NCBI GenBank assembly: GCA_016715945.1
Contig: JADJXJ010000001.1
Span: forward strand, 744,001 to 808,000
DNA: 64,000 nucleotides
Direction: 5' to 3'
From: Bacteroidota bacterium
GTDB taxonomy: Bacteria; Bacteroidota; Bacteroidia; Bacteroidales; F082
Positions within the stretch are counted from its first letter, which is position 1; each line of letters begins with the position of its first letter. The notes beneath the pieces are model-generated. The model ran no database searches, was not told the DNA's origin, and saw nothing but the letters and a program-made list of their open reading frames with translations. Below, in pieces: positions 53,373 through 63,932 of this stretch. The translations under genes were made by a program, and so were the position numbers.

Positions 53373-53755
53373 CAATAATCATCTTCGTCGTCGAAGCTGT
53401 TGAAGTCGTCGTACTCATCATCGTCGAAACCCAGATCGAAGTCGTCTTCATCGTCCCAGCCAGGTTCATCCTCGTCGTCGAGCAAAGGATCTTCAAAACC
53501 ATCCAGCTCTTCGGATGCATCGTCGAGGTATGCTTCAAGCATATCATCGTCGAAGTTTTCAAGGGCCATGGGTTCCGAAATCTCAGTGGGATTCATGGCC
53601 TTGAGCTCGCGCATGACCTCCGGCGACACATAGAACTCATCTATGTTGTTGAAGCAGAATTCGATGTACTTCTGGTCGCGTTCAAACACTTCCTTGATCG
53701 TTTTCCCTTCGTATTTGCCAAAGGTGAAAACCGAGTCGATATCATAGAATTTCAT
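53372..53755 (-). CDS. Small protein with very acidic C-terminal tail
   Basis: A 127-residue protein from the ATG at 53755 (MKFYDIDSVFTFGKYEGKTIKEVF). The first 50 residues resemble the short FGKYEGKT module seen at the C-terminus of exodeoxyribonuclease X-like proteins. From about residue 70 nearly every residue is Asp or Glu, with aromatic spacers (WDDEDDFDLGFDDDEYDDFNSFDDEDDY), likely disordered. The tail resembles nucleic-acid mimics or chaperone-binding tails; function unknown. Codon use is low-complexity (GAC/GAA/GAT), seen as tcatcgtcgt runs on the plus strand. Confidence 0.7.
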   Translation of the reverse strand: MKFYDIDSVFTFGKYEGKTIKEVFERDQKYIEFCFNNIDEFYVSPEVMRELKAMNPTEISEPMALENFDDDMLEAYLDDASEELDGFEDPLLDDEDEPGWDDEDDFDLGFDDDEYDDFNSFDDEDDY

Positions 53756-53861
53756 TGGTAATGAATGATTTAGATTTGCTTTGTTGATCAACCAAATTTA
53801 TCACCAGAAACTTGAAAACTGCAAGTTTATTTTCAAAAACATGGAAAAAAACTTGCAGAGG

Positions 53862-54230
53862 CTACTTCTTAAATATGAAGTACACGGCAAGTACCAGAAA
53901 CACAAATCCGATGATGTGATTCAGCCTGAAAGTCTCGTTGCGAAAAACGAGTAGGGTGAAAATCATGAACACCGACAGGGTGATGACTTCCTGAAGCACT
54001 TTGAGTTCCACCAGGCTAAATGGGCCTCCGTTGCCCTGGTAACCTATGCGGTTGGCCGGCACCTGGAACATGTACTCAAACAAGGCTATTGACCAGCTGA
54101 TCAGCACAATCCAGGTGAGATTTAACTGATCAAACCCCTTTAAGTCCTTGAATTTCAGGTGTCCGTACCAGGCAAGGGTCATAAACGCGTTCGAGAGAAT
54201 GAGCAATAAGATGGTAGTTACCGATTTCAC
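53862..54230 (-). CDS. DUF486 family small membrane protein
   Basis: A 122-residue protein with four hydrophobic helices (TTILLLILSNAFMTLAWYGHLKF, LTWIVLISWSIALFEYMFQVPANRIGY, VITLSVFMIFTLLVF, GFVFLVLAVYFIF). It belongs to the DUF486 group of DMT-like proteins; transport is presumed but not shown. I place the start at the GTG at 54230 because upstream in-frame sequence lacks membrane character and reaches into the divergent gmhA promoter region. Confidence 0.78.
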   Translation of the reverse strand: MKSVTTILLLILSNAFMTLAWYGHLKFKDLKGFDQLNLTWIVLISWSIALFEYMFQVPANRIGYQGNGGPFSLVELKVLQEVITLSVFMIFTLLVFRNETFRLNHIIGFVFLVLAVYFIFKK

Positions 54231-54313
54231 TTTTTCGAATTTTGGCTGCAAAATTCTTATTTTTTTCGTTTGATGCCCGACACCACCGGACGGGCGGTCA
54301 AGCACAAAAAGCC

Positions 54314-54321
54314 TATTTTTG
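54314..54321 (+). promoter_or_regulatory. -7 box of the gmhA operon
   Basis: TATTTTTG, 17 bases before the gmhA ATG, matching TAnnTTTG and excluding the upstream in-frame ATG at 54270. Confidence 0.5.
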
Positions 54322-54338
54322 CGCATCAATTTTCCAGC

Positions 54339-54914
54339 ATGGATATCCCAGACATTATCGCAGCCTCGGTGGCTGTGAAGCAAAAAATGTTATCCGATCC
54401 CGAACTGCTGAAACGCATTGAGGACCTTGCCGGCCTGGCTGTGGAAGTATATCGGGGTGGCGGAAAACTGCTTTTCTGCGGCAATGGAGGCAGTGCCTCT
54501 GATGCACAGCATCTTGCAGCAGAACTCAGCGGACGATTTCAGTTCGACCGGGCACCCTTGTTTGCCGAGGCGCTGCACGTGAATACTTCCTACCTTACGG
54601 CGGTGAGCAACGATTACGGCTACGAACAGACTTATGCCAGGTTGGTGCGAGCCATGGGCAGGCAGGGCGATTTGCTCATTGCACTCAGCACTTCCGGAAA
54701 CTCGCCCAACATTGTGCAAGCAGTAAAAGCAGCAAAAGAAGGCGGTATGCATGTGGCTGGACTTACCGGCTCGACAGGCGGAAAGATGAATCCCTGGTGC
54801 GATTTGCTCATTTGCGTGCCCTCGGATGTTACCGCCCGCATACAGGAAGCCCACATCCTGATCGGGCACATCATCTGCGAACTTATCGAAAATCAGCTCT
54901 TTGGTCCAAAATGA
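54339..54914 (+). CDS. gmhA: Sedoheptulose-7-phosphate isomerase
   Basis: A 191-residue SIS-domain enzyme that turns sedoheptulose 7-phosphate into D-glycero-D-manno-heptose 7-phosphate, first step of ADP-heptose synthesis. GNGGSASDAQHLAAELSGRF holds the substrate loop and zinc His/Glu; ALSTSGNSPNIVQAV and the C-terminal EAHILIGHIICELIE with another ligand set follow. It overlaps gmhB by ATGA, so the two heptose enzymes are coupled. Confidence 0.95.
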   Translation: MDIPDIIAASVAVKQKMLSDPELLKRIEDLAGLAVEVYRGGGKLLFCGNGGSASDAQHLAAELSGRFQFDRAPLFAEALHVNTSYLTAVSNDYGYEQTYARLVRAMGRQGDLLIALSTSGNSPNIVQAVKAAKEGGMHVAGLTGSTGGKMNPWCDLLICVPSDVTARIQEAHILIGHIICELIENQLFGPK

Positions 54915-55471
54915 GCCCACACAACAAGCTACCCGACGTTGGCTGCAACTGGTCGCTCTTTCTGGACCGCGATGGAGTGATCAACCAACGACCACCGGGT
55001 GACTATGTGCGCAACATTTCCGGATTTGTCTGGCTGCCAGGGGTCCTCGATGCCATTGCAAACCTCTCAGGAATTTTTGGCCGTATTGTGGTGGTAACCA
55101 ATCAACAAGGTGTCGGATTGGGCCTCATGAGCAAGACCGAACTCGATCAGATCCATGCCTGGATGCAGGAACAGATAGCGCTTCACGGTGGAAAAATCGA
55201 TTTGGTGCTGTGCTGCACCATGCGTAAAGATGAGCCCGAAAATTGCAGAAAACCAGGGCTTAGCATGGCCATGCAGGCAAAATCTCATTTTCCAGAAATT
55301 GATTTCAGCCGGTCGTTCATGGTAGGTGATACAGAAAGCGACATCATTTTCGGCCGGAATGCCGGAATGCTCACCGTGATGGTTGGCGATGAAGCCTGCA
55401 ATCCGCCACCTGACTTCAGGGTTAGTAGCCTGGCTGAGTTTGCCGGCCTTTTTATGAATAAAACCATTTAA
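54911..55471 (+). CDS. gmhB: D-glycero-D-manno-heptose-1,7-bisphosphate 7-phosphatase
   Basis: A 186-residue HAD phosphatase. The nucleophile motif FLDRDGVIN, the Thr motif VVVTNQQGVG and the last motif FMVGDTESDIIFGRNAG are in place. CCTMRKDEPENCRKPG has cysteines that could hold the structural zinc of this family. It should dephosphorylate heptose bisphosphate for lipopolysaccharide core. The ATG at 54911 overlaps the gmhA stop. The bifunctional kinase HldE is not in the window. Confidence 0.9.
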   Translation: MSPHNKLPDVGCNWSLFLDRDGVINQRPPGDYVRNISGFVWLPGVLDAIANLSGIFGRIVVVTNQQGVGLGLMSKTELDQIHAWMQEQIALHGGKIDLVLCCTMRKDEPENCRKPGLSMAMQAKSHFPEIDFSRSFMVGDTESDIIFGRNAGMLTVMVGDEACNPPPDFRVSSLAEFAGLFMNKTI

Positions 55472-55472
55472 A

Positions 55473-56915
55473 ATGGCCGCTTCTTCGCTCATACTCACGG
55501 TTTTCACAGCATATGTGCTGCTGCTTTTCCTCTTTTCGTGGTTCACTTCGCGCAAAACGAACAATGAGGCCTACTTTATCGGAAACAGAAAGTCGCCCTG
55601 GTATGTGGTGGCTTACGGGATGATAGGCGCCTCGCTATCTGGTGTTACTTTTATCAGTATCCCCGGCTGGGTCGGACAAACACAATTCACCTATCTGATG
55701 GTTGTGTTTGGCTATCTGTTTGGATACCTGGTTATTGCATATGTGCTGCTTCCGATTTACTACAGGATGAATTTGGTCTCCATATACAGTTACCTGCAAA
55801 GCCGGTTTGGAACTGCCAGCCAGAAAACCGGAGCGTTGTTTTTTATTCTTTCGCGACTCATCGGGGCTTCGTTCCGCATGTTTCTGGTAATAAACGTATT
55901 ACATTTGTTTATTTTCCAAAGTTTTGGTTTCCCGTTCTGGACAACAGCATTGCTTTTCGTAGTGATAATCACCCTGTATTCCTTCAACGGAGGCATTCGT
56001 ACGATTGTGTGGACCGATACACTGCAAACCACTTTTATGCTTGGCGCACTGGTAGCTACTTTTTACATCATCGGCGAGAAACTTGGGATCCACATGGGTG
56101 GACTTTTGCAAAGAGCTGTTGATGAAGGATATACGAAAATTTTTGAAACAGACTGGCGTCATGATCGCTTTTACCTGAAGCAGTTTTTCAGCGGAATGTT
56201 TATCACAATTGTGATGACAGGGCTGGATCAGGACATGATGCAGAAGAATCTGAGTTGCCGTTCGCTGGCCGATGCCCGGAAAAATGTCATCACCCTCGGT
56301 GCCCTGCTCATCCCCGTGAATCTCATGTTTCTTTTTCTGGGGGCCTCGCTTTACATTTACGCAACCGATAGCGGTATTTTACTCAACTTTCCTTCCGACG
56401 AACTTTTTCCCAAACTGGCGGTTGAACACTTTGGAGGTGCAGTGGCTGTAATATTCTTTATAGGCCTCATCGCAGCTGCATTTTCAAGTGCCGACGGCGC
56501 AATCACAGCATTAACCACCTCCACCATCTACGACATCCTGGGCAAAAAAAATGAGTCGGAATCTTCCTTAGAAAAATTGCGCTACCTGATTCATTTTTTT
56601 ATTTCTTCGCTGATCATTTTAATCAACGTTCTTTTCAGAAACATCAACGACAAAGCGGTAATCGACAGCCTGTTCACCATTGCCGGCTACACCTACGGAC
56701 CACTGCTTGGCCTGTTCACGTTCGGCATTTTTACGCCCAACAAGGTCAACGACAAGCTGGTTCCTTTGGTTGCAATCATCTCGCCGGTTTTGTCCTGGTT
56801 GCTCAACAAGTACTCCGTCGAACTTTTGTGGGGCTACCGATTTGGTTTTGAGTTGCTGATTCTGAACGGTGCATTGACATTTTTTGGATTATGGCTCATT
56901 AAAAAACAGAAATAA
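55473..56915 (+). CDS. Sodium:solute symporter (SSS family)
   Basis: A 480-residue inner-membrane protein with about 13 helices. It has the SSS pattern: SWFTSRKTNNEAYFIGNRKSPWYVVAYGMIGASLSGVTFISIPGWVG, and GLIAAAFSSADGAITALTTSTIYDI, which holds the sodium-site serines and threonines. The substrate (sugar, proline, sialic acid or other) cannot be inferred. It starts 1 base after gmhB, so all three genes share the gmhA promoter. Confidence 0.9.
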   Translation: MAASSLILTVFTAYVLLLFLFSWFTSRKTNNEAYFIGNRKSPWYVVAYGMIGASLSGVTFISIPGWVGQTQFTYLMVVFGYLFGYLVIAYVLLPIYYRMNLVSIYSYLQSRFGTASQKTGALFFILSRLIGASFRMFLVINVLHLFIFQSFGFPFWTTALLFVVIITLYSFNGGIRTIVWTDTLQTTFMLGALVATFYIIGEKLGIHMGGLLQRAVDEGYTKIFETDWRHDRFYLKQFFSGMFITIVMTGLDQDMMQKNLSCRSLADARKNVITLGALLIPVNLMFLFLGASLYIYATDSGILLNFPSDELFPKLAVEHFGGAVAVIFFIGLIAAAFSSADGAITALTTSTIYDILGKKNESESSLEKLRYLIHFFISSLIILINVLFRNINDKAVIDSLFTIAGYTYGPLLGLFTFGIFTPNKVNDKLVPLVAIISPVLSWLLNKYSVELLWGYRFGFELLILNGALTFFGLWLIKKQK

Positions 56916-56942
56916 AACAACAAACCATTCAATCAAACCACT

Positions 56943-59132
<2,190 letters not shown>

Positions 59133-59152
59133 TTGGTTTAATTAGCTGATTA

Positions 59153-59191
59153 ACAGCCGTCCAGAAGATAATTCAGGGCGGCTGTTTTTTT
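59153..59191 (+). terminator. Terminator of glnN
   Basis: ACAGCCGTCC (59153-59162) pairs with GGGCGGCTGT (59176-59185, one G-U) over 10 bp, followed by seven Ts. Confidence 0.9.
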
Positions 59192-59258
59192 ATAGGCCAT
59201 GCCCGGCAGGCAGTCATGCCTCCTTTTGTATATCTTCGCAAATCAAGGAGATGAGCCT

Positions 59259-60413
59259 ATGAAAATCAGACCTGCATTACCTGCGATTCTTGGTTTGTTG
59301 TTGCTGCTTGGCTATCACCCACAGGTGTCAGCCCAGTTCAGCGTAAGTCCGGTGTCTTCCGGTTCGAAAAACACCGAAACACCCGGTTTCTTTTATGCAT
59401 TGCCGCGCACAGTGTTCAAAATCAACATCATAGTCGAAGAAAACGAACGCATCAAAGGCCCGTATGCCGAGTTTGCAAAGCGCATGCTGGGCATTGACGA
59501 CGTCATCATGCAGGATGAAACGCAATATGCAATAAAAGATATCATTGTAAGCACACTAACCGAACCTGACCCGAAGACCTGGTTTTTCGTCGAATTCGAC
59601 GAACGCTCTTCCAGGGATACCCGCACGCTGATTTTTGAGATGCTCGACAACGGCATAATCCTCGCTATGGACGATGCAGCAGTTCAACGTCCCCTGAACT
59701 CCCAGCACATTGAAACCACCATGGTGAATGCCCCAAACCAGAAACACTTCCGCTACTTTGCCGAGCATAACCTTTTTCAGAGGGTTGACACCATCGTCCG
59801 CCGGATTACCATCGATACCACAGTCATACGCCGCAACATCCTGCAAACCGCCTGGGTTGACCGCAATCCGGAACAAAAAGCACGAGCCTCGGCTGAAATG
59901 ATCCAAAAGATCAGGGAAAGCCGTTTTAACCTCATCTCTGGTTTTCAGGAAGTTAATTTCAGTCAGATACCTTATATGGACAAGCAAATGCTCAAGCTAG
60001 AAGAGGAGTACCTTAGCTTGTTCACAGGTATGGAAGTCCGCACACTTACAGAGCACGTCGTTTATTTCACCCCCGAGGCGGATGCCAGGGGCTTTCAGAC
60101 TGTAGCTCGTTTTACTGAGCAAAATGGCATACTCGAAAGCGGTAACCGGGGCGAACCTATTCAGCTTGTCATCGAACCGGCCGGCAATTCCCGTGAACTG
60201 GGCAGCGCCAACCTGCGCAACCGCCTTAACAATGCGCTCTATTACCGAATACCCGAAACAGCCGAGGTGAGTGTAATCTATAAGGGGAAAATCTACCAAA
60301 GGCAGCGTTTGCCTGTCAGTCAGCTTGGCTCCATAGCCGTAGCGCCTGCCAGCCGCACACGCCTGATTTTCGACCCGGCCACTGGCATGGCCACCACCAT
60401 AAAACGCGACTGA
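59259..60413 (+). CDS. DUF4831 family exported protein
   Basis: A 384-residue protein with a signal peptide (LPAILGLLLLLGYHPQVSAQ, about 1-25). The rest matches DUF4831, a Bacteroidota-specific family without known activity: VFKINIIVEENERIKGPYAEFAKRMLGI, then ISGFQEVNFSQIPYMDKQMLKLEEEYLSLFTG and YYRIPETAEVSVIYKGKIYQRQRLPVSQLGSIA. It carries an AAGGAG stretch just upstream and a TATCTTCG box (59231-59238). Its stop directly abuts the kdsA stop (TGATCA). Confidence 0.8.
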   Translation: MKIRPALPAILGLLLLLGYHPQVSAQFSVSPVSSGSKNTETPGFFYALPRTVFKINIIVEENERIKGPYAEFAKRMLGIDDVIMQDETQYAIKDIIVSTLTEPDPKTWFFVEFDERSSRDTRTLIFEMLDNGIILAMDDAAVQRPLNSQHIETTMVNAPNQKHFRYFAEHNLFQRVDTIVRRITIDTTVIRRNILQTAWVDRNPEQKARASAEMIQKIRESRFNLISGFQEVNFSQIPYMDKQMLKLEEEYLSLFTGMEVRTLTEHVVYFTPEADARGFQTVARFTEQNGILESGNRGEPIQLVIEPAGNSRELGSANLRNRLNNALYYRIPETAEVSVIYKGKIYQRQRLPVSQLGSIAVAPASRTRLIFDPATGMATTIKRD

Positions 60414-61253
60414 TCACACCAGCGCTTCCCTGATTCTTACAAGACGGATAAGCAAATCTTCCAACTTGCTCAGGTGCAGCATATTGGCTCCATCCGATAG
60501 GGCTTTGGCCGGCTCGGGGTGAACCTCCATAAATAAACCATCGGCACCAGCTGCAATAGCCGCACTGGCAATCAATCCAATCAAAGCTGGATTGCCGCCG
60601 GTTACCCCGGAAGGCTGATTCGGCTGCTGCAACGAATGGGTGCAATCCACCACCACAGGTACTCCAATCTGCTGCATGAAAGCCACATTCCGGAAATCAA
60701 CCACAAGATCCTGATATCCAAAACTGTTGCCCCGTTCCGTCAACATCACCTTTTCATTTCCCCGGGAAAATACCTTATCTACGGCAAAGCGCATGGATTC
60801 GCCGGATAAAAACTGTCCCTTCTTGATGTTGACAACTTTGCCTGTTTCAGCCGCTGCCGCAAGCAGTTCTGTTTGCCGGCAGAGAAATGCAGGAATCTGC
60901 AGCACATCAACATACTGCGCTGCCATTGCAGCCTCAGGCGTTTCATGGATGTCGGTCACCACCGGAACCCCAAACTGATGCTTTACTTTTTCGAGCACCC
61001 TGAGCGCTTTCTCATCACCTATACCGGCAAATGAGTCAGCCCTCGAGCGATTTGCCTTTTTGTATGATGCCTTGAATATTAAGGGGATATTGAGCCTATC
61101 ACATACATCCACAAGATGTCCGGCAATTCTTAAAGGCATTTCTTCGTTTTCGACCACACAAGGTCCGGCCATCAGAAAAAATCTGTCAGCTGTTATGTTA
61201 TCAAAAAGCTTGAAGTCATCAATCTTAATCATCTGCTTATCAATGTTTTGCAA
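60414..61253 (-). CDS. kdsA: 3-deoxy-8-phosphooctulonate synthase
   Basis: A 279-residue TIM-barrel aldolase that joins PEP and arabinose 5-phosphate to make Kdo 8-phosphate for lipopolysaccharide. Key motifs are FLMAGPCVVENEEM, KASYKKANRSR, GVPVVTDIHETPEAA, LQIPAFLCRQTELL, KKGQFLSGES, ERGNSFGYQDLVVDFR and ADGLFMEVHPEPAKALSDGANML. Start may be 61253 or the ATG at 61232. It overlaps the upstream oxidoreductase gene by 14 bases and is last in a four-gene operon. Confidence 0.96.
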   Translation of the reverse strand: MQNIDKQMIKIDDFKLFDNITADRFFLMAGPCVVENEEMPLRIAGHLVDVCDRLNIPLIFKASYKKANRSRADSFAGIGDEKALRVLEKVKHQFGVPVVTDIHETPEAAMAAQYVDVLQIPAFLCRQTELLAAAAETGKVVNIKKGQFLSGESMRFAVDKVFSRGNEKVMLTERGNSFGYQDLVVDFRNVAFMQQIGVPVVVDCTHSLQQPNQPSGVTGGNPALIGLIASAAIAAGADGLFMEVHPEPAKALSDGANMLHLSKLEDLLIRLVRIREALV

Positions 61254-61902
61254 TTTCTGTCAACTCATCTGATTCCACCACAATCTTTCCCTGAACCTTA
61301 AGCGCAAGCCTCAGCATGGCCACTGCCACCGATCGTGCATGTATGGCCTTGTATTTCCGGTACTTACCCGTGAGAAAACGATCAGCGAGCTTCATCAGCC
61401 ACTCACCAAACTTTTCTCCCAGCCTGAATTCCTGTCGTGGTCCAAGCAACAGTGAGGGACGCACGATCACTATATTCGGAACACCGCTGCCGAGCACCTC
61501 TTTTTCCATCTCACCCTTGGTGCGTAAGTAAAAATTTCGTGCATGGGCCTTTGCACCAATGCTCGAAACCACCGCAAATACGCTTACCCCATTTTCGGCT
61601 GCTTTTTTGGCAATAGCAACAGGTAAATCCTTGTCAATCAAGCGAAATGCGTCTTTGCTTCCGGCTTTGGCTCTCGTGGTGCCCAAGCAGCAAAATACCG
61701 CCTCAGGTTTTTCGCGACTTACCCAGGTGGCGAAATCAGAAGGTTCGCAAATCTGGCTGATTACTTTCGGGTGCCTGAGATCCGGCGCTTTGCGTCCGAC
61801 ACATATGACCTTCCCGATTTCCGAGCTATGTATCAGCTCATCAAGCACATAGCTGCCTACCAGGCCGGTTGCACCGTAAAGCATCACTTTGTTGAATTTC
61901 AT
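61240..61902 (-). CDS. NAD(P)-binding oxidoreductase (HTATIP2-like atypical SDR)
   Basis: A 220-residue Rossmann protein. The cofactor loop is LYGATGLVGSYVLDEL, and the sequence then follows the small atypical SDR group that includes human HTATIP2/TIP30 (VFCCLGTTRAKAGSKDAF, VSSIGAKAHARNFYLRTKGEMEKEV with Ser and Tyr-Lys-like positions, VRPSLLLGPRQEFRLGE). Substrate unknown. The start overlaps the DMT transporter stop by four bases and the 3' end overlaps kdsA. Confidence 0.85.
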   Translation of the reverse strand: MKFNKVMLYGATGLVGSYVLDELIHSSEIGKVICVGRKAPDLRHPKVISQICEPSDFATWVSREKPEAVFCCLGTTRAKAGSKDAFRLIDKDLPVAIAKKAAENGVSVFAVVSSIGAKAHARNFYLRTKGEMEKEVLGSGVPNIVIVRPSLLLGPRQEFRLGEKFGEWLMKLADRFLTGKYRKYKAIHARSVAVAMLRLALKVQGKIVVESDELTEIAKH

Positions 61903-62807
61903 AGCGATTTGATGATTGACTTAAGACGATCAGTAAAAGTAACCAAATATACTCCTGCGAAAATCAACAGCGTAGGAATCGACATGTACCACTCCAATCT
62001 GTCTTTTCCGAATAGTATAGCAACCAATCCGGCGAAAAAGGGCTGGAGGTAAATAAAGGAACTGTTGGTGGCCGGCGAAATCCTGCGCAGGGAGTAATTG
62101 TTGAGGAAATATGCCGCAACGGTAGTAAAAAACAAAACGTATCCTATTGACAACCAGATATGAGCAGGTATCGCCTGCCAGTCGGATGCGATGGCCACAG
62201 GTAAGGTGAACGGAAGCACCCATAACAAGCCAAACAAAAATACCCAGCGCATGATGTTTAGGGCTGAATAGCGCATAAGCAAAGGCTTGATGAGCACCAG
62301 ATAAAGGCCATAAGAACTGGCATTGATAACAATCAACAAGTTACCAAGCATCGTATCTCCGCTCGCATCAAAGCGCCCCCCGCGAAGAATCAGCAGGGCA
62401 GAGCCCACCGTTCCGATGGCAATGCCGGCAACCTTGATCCAATGTAGCCTTTCGCCCCGGAGCAAACGCGAAAATATGAGAACTGTAATCGGGACACCCA
62501 CCATGATGATGCTTACATTGATGGGCGTTGACAGATTCAGCCCTTCAAAAAACATGATCTGGTTTAAGGCTACACCAAATATGGAAGCCACAGCTATGCG
62601 CAGCAGGTCAGTACGTTCAGTTTTCCCGGCAGGCACTTTGACCGAAACGAGCCAGAAAAAAAGGGCGGCACCAGCCACCCTGATGAGGATAATTGCCCTG
62701 GGTTGAAGGTAATCTGGCATGATTCCCTTGGCAATCACGTAGTTGAGACCGTAAATCAGGTTGGCCGTCAGTGCTGCGGTTAGGGCAAGCGGCCTGGAAT
62801 GGGTCAT
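61899..62807 (-). CDS. EamA/DMT family transporter
   Basis: A 302-residue inner-membrane protein with ten predicted helices formed by two EamA repeats (ANLIYGLNYVIAKGIMPDYLQPRAIILIRVAGAALFFW in the first, VAAYFLNNYSLRRISPATNSSFIYLQPFFAGLVAILFGKDRL in the second). Probably an exporter or exchanger of small metabolites; substrate unknown. It lies 12 bases downstream of the DUF3127 gene and overlaps the oxidoreductase gene start. Confidence 0.9.
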   Translation of the reverse strand: MTHSRPLALTAALTANLIYGLNYVIAKGIMPDYLQPRAIILIRVAGAALFFWLVSVKVPAGKTERTDLLRIAVASIFGVALNQIMFFEGLNLSTPINVSIIMVGVPITVLIFSRLLRGERLHWIKVAGIAIGTVGSALLILRGGRFDASGDTMLGNLLIVINASSYGLYLVLIKPLLMRYSALNIMRWVFLFGLLWVLPFTLPVAIASDWQAIPAHIWLSIGYVLFFTTVAAYFLNNYSLRRISPATNSSFIYLQPFFAGLVAILFGKDRLEWYMSIPTLLIFAGVYLVTFTDRLKSIIKSL

Positions 62808-62819
62808 GGGTGATTAACT

Positions 62820-63188
62820 TCAAAAAGGCAAATCGTCGGCTGCGGGGTCAACATCAAAGCTGGCGTTTGTCGATGCAGCAGCAGGGGAGGGTGGAGCAGG
62901 GGAGGGGGCAGCCTCCGATGCCCTGTCGATCCGGAAAGGCTTAACATCGGTGTACCAACGGCCATTGTACTCGCGCGACTCGATGCTGAACTGCAGCTTA
63001 AGCAGATCGCCCTGATTATACTCGCGGACCTTATCAGCAAGATCGCCCCAGCAAACAAAACAAATTTTGCGGGGATACTGATCGAGCGTTTCAACAATCA
63101 GCTCCTGCTTCGTCCAGGTGCCATTGCGTCCCTCGCCACTGGTACGTTGTCCCAGCTGCACAAATTTTGCGGTGATTTCCAAACTCAT
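62820..63188 (-). CDS. DUF3127 protein with SSB-like acidic tail
   Basis: A 122-residue protein. I use the ATG at 63188 (MSLEITAKFVQLGQRTSGEGRNG). Residues 1-80 form a DUF3127 domain, predicted OB-fold (TKQELIVETLDQYPRKICFVCWGDLADKVREYNQGDLLKLQFSIESREYNGRWYTDVKPFRI). A Ser/Pro/Ala linker leads to an end reading DPAADDLPF, close to the DDDIPF tip by which single-strand DNA-binding proteins recruit partners. This suggests a single-strand nucleic acid role; the family has no proven function. Its promoter TAACTTTG is at 63243-63250. Confidence 0.8.
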   Translation of the reverse strand: MSLEITAKFVQLGQRTSGEGRNGTWTKQELIVETLDQYPRKICFVCWGDLADKVREYNQGDLLKLQFSIESREYNGRWYTDVKPFRIDRASEAAPSPAPPSPAAASTNASFDVDPAADDLPF

Positions 63189-63242
63189 ATGATTGATATT
63201 TGTGTGAATTTGCCTGTTGATGGTTGCCTGAAAGGCATTATG

Positions 63243-63250
63243 CAAAGTTA
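63243..63250 (-). promoter_or_regulatory. -7 box of the DUF3127-kdsA operon
   Basis: Minus-strand TAACTTTG, 55 bases before the DUF3127 ATG; it probably drives all four genes through kdsA. A plus-strand TAATTTCG (63285-63292) may serve msrA. Confidence 0.5.
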
Positions 63251-63322
63251 ACAAATCATAGGTCGAAAGTATTGAACCCTTGCCTAATTTCGGCTGTTTA
63301 TTCAGAACACGTAAAATGTAAA

Positions 63323-63931
63323 ATGAAAACAATACAGTATCTCATGATCATCCTGCTTTCAACCATAAGTGGACCAGGCTTTCCGGCCGGAAAACAAACC
63401 GAAACCATTACCCTCGGAGGCGGGTGTTTTTGGTGCGTAGAAGCTGTATTTCAGCGCGTTAAAGGCGTAGAAAATGTCGTTAGCGGTTATTCAGGTGGCC
63501 GCATAGCCAACCCCACCTACAGGGAAGTGACCTCAGGATTGACCGGACACGCCGAAGTGGTGCAGGTCACGTTTGATCCTAAAGTGGTGAGTCTCGAAAA
63601 AATCCTTGAGGTATTTTTCAAAACCCACGATCCCACTACGCTCAACCGCCAGGGTGCAGATGTGGGCACCCAATACCGGTCAGTTATCTTCTATCATAAT
63701 GAAAATCAAAAAATTACTGCCGAACGAATCATCCGCCGGCTGACGGAAGAAAAGATATGGGACAAGCCAATCGTCACGGAACTGAGCCCTTTCAAAGCTT
63801 TTTACAAAGCTGAGGATTACCATCAGAACTATTTCAACCGTAATCCCAGCCAGGGATACTGTCAGTTTGTCATAATTCCGAAACTGGAAAAATTCAATAA
63901 AATCTTCAGCGAAATCAGCACCGGTCGTTAG
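63323..63931 (+). CDS. msrA: Peptide-methionine (S)-S-oxide reductase
   Basis: A 202-residue protein with an N-terminal signal or lipid-like leader (YLMIILLSTISGPGFPAG), so it probably repairs methionine sulfoxide outside the cytoplasm. GGGCFWCVEAVF carries the catalytic Cys35 (and Cys38); VVSGYSGGRIANPTYREVTSGLTGHAEVVQV and the AEDYHQNYFNRNPSQGYC end match MsrA, the latter with the resolving Cys. The ATG at 63323 is used because the long upstream frame shows no family similarity. No MsrB domain is fused. Confidence 0.93.
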   Translation: MKTIQYLMIILLSTISGPGFPAGKQTETITLGGGCFWCVEAVFQRVKGVENVVSGYSGGRIANPTYREVTSGLTGHAEVVQVTFDPKVVSLEKILEVFFKTHDPTTLNRQGADVGTQYRSVIFYHNENQKITAERIIRRLTEEKIWDKPIVTELSPFKAFYKAEDYHQNYFNRNPSQGYCQFVIIPKLEKFNKIFSEISTGR

Positions 63932-63932
63932 A

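Noticed and set aside
53400..53560. Trinucleotide-like repeat array (cgtcgt, tcatcg) as a CRISPR or microsatellite
   Set aside because: Units are irregular and are explained by Asp/Glu codons of the acidic tail.
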